DNA of 8,770 nt, taken from NCBI GenBank assembly GCA_003695865.1, contig RFGQ01000284.1:1-8770 (forward strand), written 5' to 3'. Shown piece after piece: positions 5,103-8,770 of the stretch (positions are counted from its first letter, which is position 1; each line of letters starts with the position of its first letter). The notes under the pieces were generated by a model. It was not told the DNA's origin. It did no database searches and saw nothing but the letters and a program-made list of their open reading frames with translations. Origin of the DNA: Gemmatimonadota bacterium. GTDB lineage: Bacteria > Gemmatimonadota > Gemmatimonadetes > Longimicrobiales > Gaopeijiaceae. The position numbers and the translations under genes were made by a program.

Positions 5103-7379
5103 TCAGGGGATCGGCTCCTCGCGCGCGGCCGCGCGCAGGTCGTCGATCGTGGAGCGGTACAGCAAGTCGCCCACCGACTGTGCATTCCCGAACGACACGA
5201 TCCAGCGCCGGGCCAGGCCGTGCCCCCCGGTCGCCAGGGCGATCCGGATGAGCGTGAGTCGCTCGGGGGCCATCGTGCCGAGCGGGTAGAAGGTCACGTA
5301 GGGCTCCTGGGTCCGGGCGGTGGCCCTGAGCAGGGCGTCGATCGCGGCCGCGGTGTCGGCTGCGAGCAGCGCCCGGCGCGCCTCGAGCGCCGCGGTGAGT
5401 ACCCGGGGGTCGGGATCGGTCGGGGGCGCATCGGGCGCCGCAGCGGCGATCGCGGTGATCAGACTTGCGACCTCGAGCGAATCACCGTGCAGGAACACCT
5501 CGTGCACGAGCCCGCGGAAGGCCCTGCGCCCGGCGTCGTTCGTCGGGATGTCGAACCGGGGCATCTCGCCGGCGTGGACCCGCGCCCGGAGGCTCGCCAT
5601 CATCGCCCGCGCCTCGGGGATCTCCCAGCCCGCCTGGTGGGCCGCCACCACCCAGGGATCGAAGGCTTCGCGTCCGGCCACGCGCCGCCAGGTCTCGAGG
5701 GCGGCTTCGCGGCCGCCGGGCGGCGCCACCGCGATCAGGTACTCCGCGCCGCGCCGCCGGTCGGCCGGCGGACGGTCCTCGTCGAGCAGCACCTCGGCGA
5801 CGGCCCGGGCCTGTTCCCTACGGACAGGATCGAACGCGAGGTGGGCGAACAGCAGCGACAGATCCCGCAACGTCCACCGGCGGAGGGTCTCTTCCAGATC
5901 CGCCCGAGCGCGCTGGCTTCCGAAGTTGATCGTGTAGGCCGCCTCCAGAATCCGACGCACCGGGTGGCCCTGAGGGGTCGCCTCGATGAGCTGGGCCGCC
6001 GCAACGGGATCGCGCCGGTAGATGGCCAGCTCGACGAGGTGGTGATGGATCGGGGGCAGCAGGCTGTCGCCCCTCAATGCACGCTCGAGCGGCGCCCGCG
6101 CATCCTGCAGCCGATGACCTCCGAACCCCCCGTAGTGGAACAGGGCTTCGCCGAGGCCCAGCCATCCATCGGGCAGCTCCGGATAGTGAAGCGTCACCTG
6201 CTGAAAGGCGGCGATGGACGCGTCGACCTCCTTCATGAGGTAGGCCCGCTGCGCTTCGAACAGGGCCCGCCACCTGGGCGAGAGCGTGGCGCGCGCGAGG
6301 CCCGCCTCGATGTGGACGAGCCCGTGATCGTAATCCCACCGCCAGCGCTCCGCGATGGCCAGGCGGTAGTAGGCCGGCGCGAAGCTCGAGTCGGACTGCA
6401 CGGCACGGTCGAAGGCGTCGGCGGCGCCCTCGAAGTCGCCGGCCACGAACCGTCGGCTGCCCTCCAGGTAGTGGGCCAAGGCCGTTGCCGAACCGGTCGC
6501 GGCCGCCACCGGGCCGGGCAACCGCAAGCTGATCACCTCCTCCCCGTCGAGCACCCGAGCGACTTCCAGCGCGAGGCGGCTTCCGGCTTCGGCCAGCGTC
6601 TCGGCCCCTCCACCCCCGGTCGCCTCGAGCAGCCTGCGGCCCGTCGAAGCCTCGATCAGGCCCACACGCAGGACCGGGCGGCTCTCCATGGTGAAGAGCT
6701 CGACCTCGAGGGCATAGGGGGCTCCCCGCTCCACCGCGACCGTGGCGGCCCTCGACGCCGGCTGGATCAGCGGATCGGAGGGCACCGCAACCTCGGGCCC
6801 GAGCAGCAATTCGAGCGGGCGACGCACCCACTCCGCACCCGGCGTCGGCGGCGGAGCGTCGGCTGCCGGCGCCGCCGGCACCGACACGACGAGGAGTGGG
6901 GGCGGGGGCGGTGGATCGCCAGCGAGGGCGCGGAAAAGGAAGGGAGCGCCCAGCGCGGCGACCACCACCAGCGCCGTGGGCACGGCGAGTCGCCTGCGGC
7001 GTAAGCCTTGGCCCGGCTCCGGCGAGCCGGCCTCCTCCGGCTCTCTGTGGGCGGGAGCGCCCCGAACGGGGCGCTCGTCGCGGCTGCCGGCCTGCTCCAG
7101 CAGCACATCGAAGTGCCACGAGACGAAGAGTACCGCCGGAAGCGCCAGGACGAGCACCGCGACGAGCAGGTGGAACGCCCCGTCGGGCAGACCGAGCTGC
7201 GGGAATACCTCCGTGGCGCCCACCATCGCACCCCATGCGACCGCGATGTAAATCGCGAGCGTGTGGAGCACCTTGCGCTCCCGCGCGTCGCGCAGGAACC
7301 TGAGGAGGCGTCGCGGCAAGAGTGCGTTACGCCGTATGTTCATGGGCGGGCCGCCGGGACCGGGGTCGGTTCGCTTCAT
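5103..7379 (-). CDS. Membrane-anchored TPR-repeat protein, function unknown
   Basis: 758 residues. Hydrophobic segments lie at about 37-58 (LHTLAIYIAVAWGAMVGAT), 68-87 (FHLLVAVLVLALPAVLFVSW) and 131-151, the last followed by Pro-rich linkers (155-161, 176-180). A beta-rich stretch of about 185-290 precedes a long helical region. The clearest TPR-like unit is around 299-345 (ALAHYLEGSRRFVAGDFEGA, then an A-x-Y-x-LA helix), with further helical pairs at about 385-440 and 455-560. This resembles the C-terminal half of many bacterial kinase- or cyclase-linked TPR proteins, but no kinase, cyclase or DNA-binding domain is visible, so I infer a scaffold or sensor. The start is uncertain: ATG 7379 has GGAGG 15 bases away, too far; ATG 7343 (residue 13) is the alternative. 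Divergent from the ABC operon; precedes the 136-residue gene by 15 nt. Confidence 0.8.
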   Translation of the reverse strand: MKRTDPGPGGPPMNIRRNALLPRRLLRFLRDARERKVLHTLAIYIAVAWGAMVGATEVFPQLGLPDGAFHLLVAVLVLALPAVLFVSWHFDVLLEQAGSRDERPVRGAPAHREPEEAGSPEPGQGLRRRRLAVPTALVVVAALGAPFLFRALAGDPPPPPPLLVVSVPAAPAADAPPPTPGAEWVRRPLELLLGPEVAVPSDPLIQPASRAATVAVERGAPYALEVELFTMESRPVLRVGLIEASTGRRLLEATGGGGAETLAEAGSRLALEVARVLDGEEVISLRLPGPVAAATGSATALAHYLEGSRRFVAGDFEGAADAFDRAVQSDSSFAPAYYRLAIAERWRWDYDHGLVHIEAGLARATLSPRWRALFEAQRAYLMKEVDASIAAFQQVTLHYPELPDGWLGLGEALFHYGGFGGHRLQDARAPLERALRGDSLLPPIHHHLVELAIYRRDPVAAAQLIEATPQGHPVRRILEAAYTINFGSQRARADLEETLRRWTLRDLSLLFAHLAFDPVRREQARAVAEVLLDEDRPPADRRRGAEYLIAVAPPGGREAALETWRRVAGREAFDPWVVAAHQAGWEIPEARAMMASLRARVHAGEMPRFDIPTNDAGRRAFRGLVHEVFLHGDSLEVASLITAIAAAAPDAPPTDPDPRVLTAALEARRALLAADTAAAIDALLRATARTQEPYVTFYPLGTMAPERLTLIRIALATGGHGLARRWIVSFGNAQSVGDLLYRSTIDDLRAAAREEPIP

Positions 7380-7503
7380 GTATCCGTGACCGCCCCTCCG
7401 GACGCAAGCAAAAAACTCCTTACCGGACCTTCATATCTCTTCACCCCTCCCCGACACCGGACACGGCGCGACGCCTCCCCCCGCGCTCGAAGCCGAGGGC
7501 CTG
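7380..7503. promoter_or_regulatory. Divergent intergenic region between the TPR gene and the ABC importer operon
   Basis: 124 bases that must hold both promoters, because the genes diverge. It includes the most AT-rich patch here (about 7405-7442, with six A at 7410-7415). I found no -35/-10 pair with normal spacing on either strand: TTGCTT (7411-7406, minus) and GGATAC (7385-7380, minus) are 20 bases apart. No clear operator or riboswitch seen. Confidence 0.35.
7495..7499 (+). promoter_or_regulatory. Ribosome binding site before GTG 7504
   Basis: GAGGG ending four bases before GTG 7504. It is the only purine-rich site near the possible starts and decides the start, though the frame upstream of it also reads like an ABC-domain strand. 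Confidence 0.4.
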
Positions 7504-8217
7504 GTGCTGCGCTATGCGGAGCACACCGTGCTGGACGGCCTCTCACTACGGGTCGCCGCGGGAGAGCGGGTCGCCCTCGTGGGCGAGAGCGGTGTCGGCA
7601 AGACCACCCTGCTGCGCACGTTCAACCGCATGGTCGAGCCGCAGGAGGGCACGGTGCGGGTGGGCGGACGCGACGTACGCAAGCTCAACCCGGTGCGGTT
7701 ACGTCGCTCGATGGGGTACGTGCAGCAGGAGGGCGGCCTCCTGCCGCACTGGACCATTCTGCGCAATGCGGCGCTCGTCCCCTGGCTGCGTCGCATGGAC
7801 GACGCCGAGGGACTCGCGCGACGTGCTCTCGAGCGGGTGGGCATGCCCGCCGCGGTGTACGGGGCTCGCCTTCCCAGAGAGCTGTCGGGCGGGCAGCGCC
7901 AACGCGTGGCGCTCGCCCGTGCGCTCGCGGCGCACCCCGAGATCGTTCTGCTCGACGAGCCTTTCGGCGCCCTGGACGCGATCACCCGCAGCGAGCTCTC
8001 CGAGGCCGTCGGACGCCTGTTTCTCGAACTCGAGGTTTCGGCCCTGTTGGTCACGCACGACCTGCACGGGGCGCTGGCCTTCGCCGACCGGATCGCGGTG
8101 CTTCGGGCTGGGCGGGTCGAACAGATCGCCGACCCCGAGACACTCTGCTGCGAGCCTGAGACCGACTACGTGCGCACGCTGCTGACGCGGGCGGGCGTGG
8201 AGGTGCGCGAGCGATGA
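7504..8217 (+). CDS. ABC importer ATPase of the osmoprotectant/EgtV type
   Basis: Cytoplasmic ATPase of a quaternary-amine type importer. 237 residues from GTG 7504: Walker A GESGVGKTT at 27-35, Q-loop YVQQEGGLLPHWT at 72-84, signature LSGGQ at 127-131, Walker B IVLLDEP at 147-153, H-loop His185. The LPHWTILRNAALVPWL stretch resembles the OpuCA/OsmV group. No C-terminal CBS pair, unlike OpuAA. Start: the reading frame is open back to a TGA at 7387-7389 without ATG, GTG or TTG before 7504, yet the preceding codons (LEAEGL) look like the usual first beta strand of an ABC domain. GAGGG (7495-7499) lies four bases before GTG, supporting it; a non-standard upstream start remains possible. The stop overlaps the next ATG as ATGA. 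Ligand is set by the binding protein, so EgtV versus a betaine transporter is undecided. Confidence 0.9.
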   Translation: MLRYAEHTVLDGLSLRVAAGERVALVGESGVGKTTLLRTFNRMVEPQEGTVRVGGRDVRKLNPVRLRRSMGYVQQEGGLLPHWTILRNAALVPWLRRMDDAEGLARRALERVGMPAAVYGARLPRELSGGQRQRVALARALAAHPEIVLLDEPFGALDAITRSELSEAVGRLFLELEVSALLVTHDLHGALAFADRIAVLRAGRVEQIADPETLCCEPETDYVRTLLTRAGVEVRER

Positions 8218-8770
8218 GGGGCCGTCCGCAGAGGGCCGGAGCGACCGGTGCGCGCGCCTGCCTCACCGCGGCTGCCCTCTTCGCGCTCCTCGGGGCGGCG
8301 GCGCCCGCCGCGGCACAGGTCCGCTTCGACGAGGGGGGCGGCGACACGCTCGCTACCGCCGAAGGCCCACTCGTCGTGGCGTCGAAGCCGTTCGGCGAGT
8401 CCTACATCCTGGGTGAGATGTTCGCTCAGCTCCTCGAGAGCCGCGGCATCCGGGTGGAGCGGCGACTCGGACTGGGTGCGACGGAGATCGCGTTCCGAGC
8501 CCTGCGCACAGGGGCGGTGGACGTGTATCCCGAATACACGGGGACAGGCCTCGTGGCTCTGCTCGGCGAGACGCCCAGCGGGTCCGCCGGCGCGGTGTTC
8601 CGTAGGGTCGCGACGGTCTTTCCGGAACGCTGGGGCGTGCACTGGCTGCCGCCGCTGGGATTCGAGAACACCTACGCCATCGCGATGCGCGACGAGCGCG
8701 CCGAGTCACTCGGCATTCGCACGCTGCGCGATCTCGCGAGGCACGCGCCCGCGCTCGCGATGGGCGGCGA
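8214..8770 (+). CDS. Periplasmic OpuAC-type substrate-binding protein (betaine/choline/ergothioneine family), 3' end missing
   Basis: 185 complete codons plus two bases lie in the window; the gene continues beyond it. ATG 8214 overlaps the ATPase stop as ATGA. Residues 1-34 form a signal peptide: Arg-rich start, hydrophobic core TAAALFALLGAAAPAAA and likely cleavage after Ala34 (AAA-Q); no lipobox Cys. The mature part carries family marks: SKPFGESYILGEMFAQLLE at 57-75, LGLGATEIAFRALRTGAVDV at 85-104, YPEYTGTG at 105-112 and LGFENTYAIAMR at 148-159, as in OpuCC/OsmF and the binding domain of EgtU. In EgtU the binding domain is fused after the permease; here it is a separate secreted start, so the permease should follow downstream or be C-terminally fused. 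The ligand may be a betaine, choline or, from the neighbours, ergothioneine or hercynine; the last is inference. Confidence 0.85.
   Translation, partial: MRGRPQRAGATGARACLTAAALFALLGAAAPAAAQVRFDEGGGDTLATAEGPLVVASKPFGESYILGEMFAQLLESRGIRVERRLGLGATEIAFRALRTGAVDVYPEYTGTGLVALLGETPSGSAGAVFRRVATVFPERWGVHWLPPLGFENTYAIAMRDERAESLGIRTLRDLARHAPALAMGG

Noticed and set aside
4716..7004. 762-codon open frame on the plus strand antisense to the TPR gene
   Set aside because: The composition is low-complexity and no domain is visible. The minus strand encodes clear membrane and helical-repeat segments.
1..8770. EgtE-type fold-I PLP lyase
   Set aside because: No frame in the window contains its characteristic PLP-lysine region. 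The only PLP candidate is the fold-type II fragment at 2-106.
1..8770. tRNA, rRNA, CRISPR array, insertion sequence or phage genes
   Set aside because: I saw no repeat-spacer pattern, transposase motif or RNA-gene signal on either strand; coding density is near complete.

Overview
This is a GC-rich window that appears to come from a bacterial chromosome. Most of it is an ergothioneine (EGT) biosynthesis locus of the gamma-glutamylcysteine-dependent (mycobacterial-type) pathway. Beside it lie a membrane TPR protein and the start of an osmoprotectant/EgtU-type ABC importer operon. The organism cannot be named from this sequence alone. The GC content, the long TPR protein with an N-terminal hydrophobic anchor and the dense gene packing would suit Gemmatimonadota or a similar soil lineage, but that is an impression and not a demonstrated assignment.

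Layout. (1) 2-106 (+) is the C-terminal end of a fold-type II PLP enzyme of the threonine dehydratase/serine racemase kind. Its stop overlaps the start of an EgtC-like class II glutamine amidohydrolase (106-888, +) as TGATG. (2) Facing it on the minus strand is a tight egtB-egtD-egtA operon: EgtB 4519-3200, EgtD 3187-2132 and EgtA 2135-885. egtD and egtA overlap by 4 nt (GTGA). egtA and egtC converge so closely that both stop codons lie inside one CTAG palindrome (885-888). (3) Upstream of egtB, also on the minus strand, is a two-gene unit: a 758-residue membrane TPR protein (7379-5103) and an unrecognised 136-residue helical protein (5087-4677). A GC-rich hairpin (4622-4665) follows it and may be a terminator. 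(4) Divergent from the TPR gene is an ABC importer operon on the plus strand: an ATPase (7504-8217) and, overlapping it by ATGA, a secreted OpuAC-type binding protein that runs off the window end (8214-8770).

How the genes work together. EgtA joins Glu and Cys. EgtD trimethylates His to hercynine. EgtB couples the two oxidatively to gamma-glutamyl-hercynylcysteine sulfoxide. EgtC removes Glu. The last step, C-S cleavage, normally needs EgtE (fold-type I PLP). No EgtE is visible, but a fold-type II PLP enzyme sits in apparent translational coupling with egtC and is a candidate substitute. The importer belongs to the family that carries betaines and, in the EgtUV branch, ergothioneine itself. 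Its position beside the biosynthetic genes makes ergothioneine, hercynine or another betaine a reasonable ligand guess, not a proven one.
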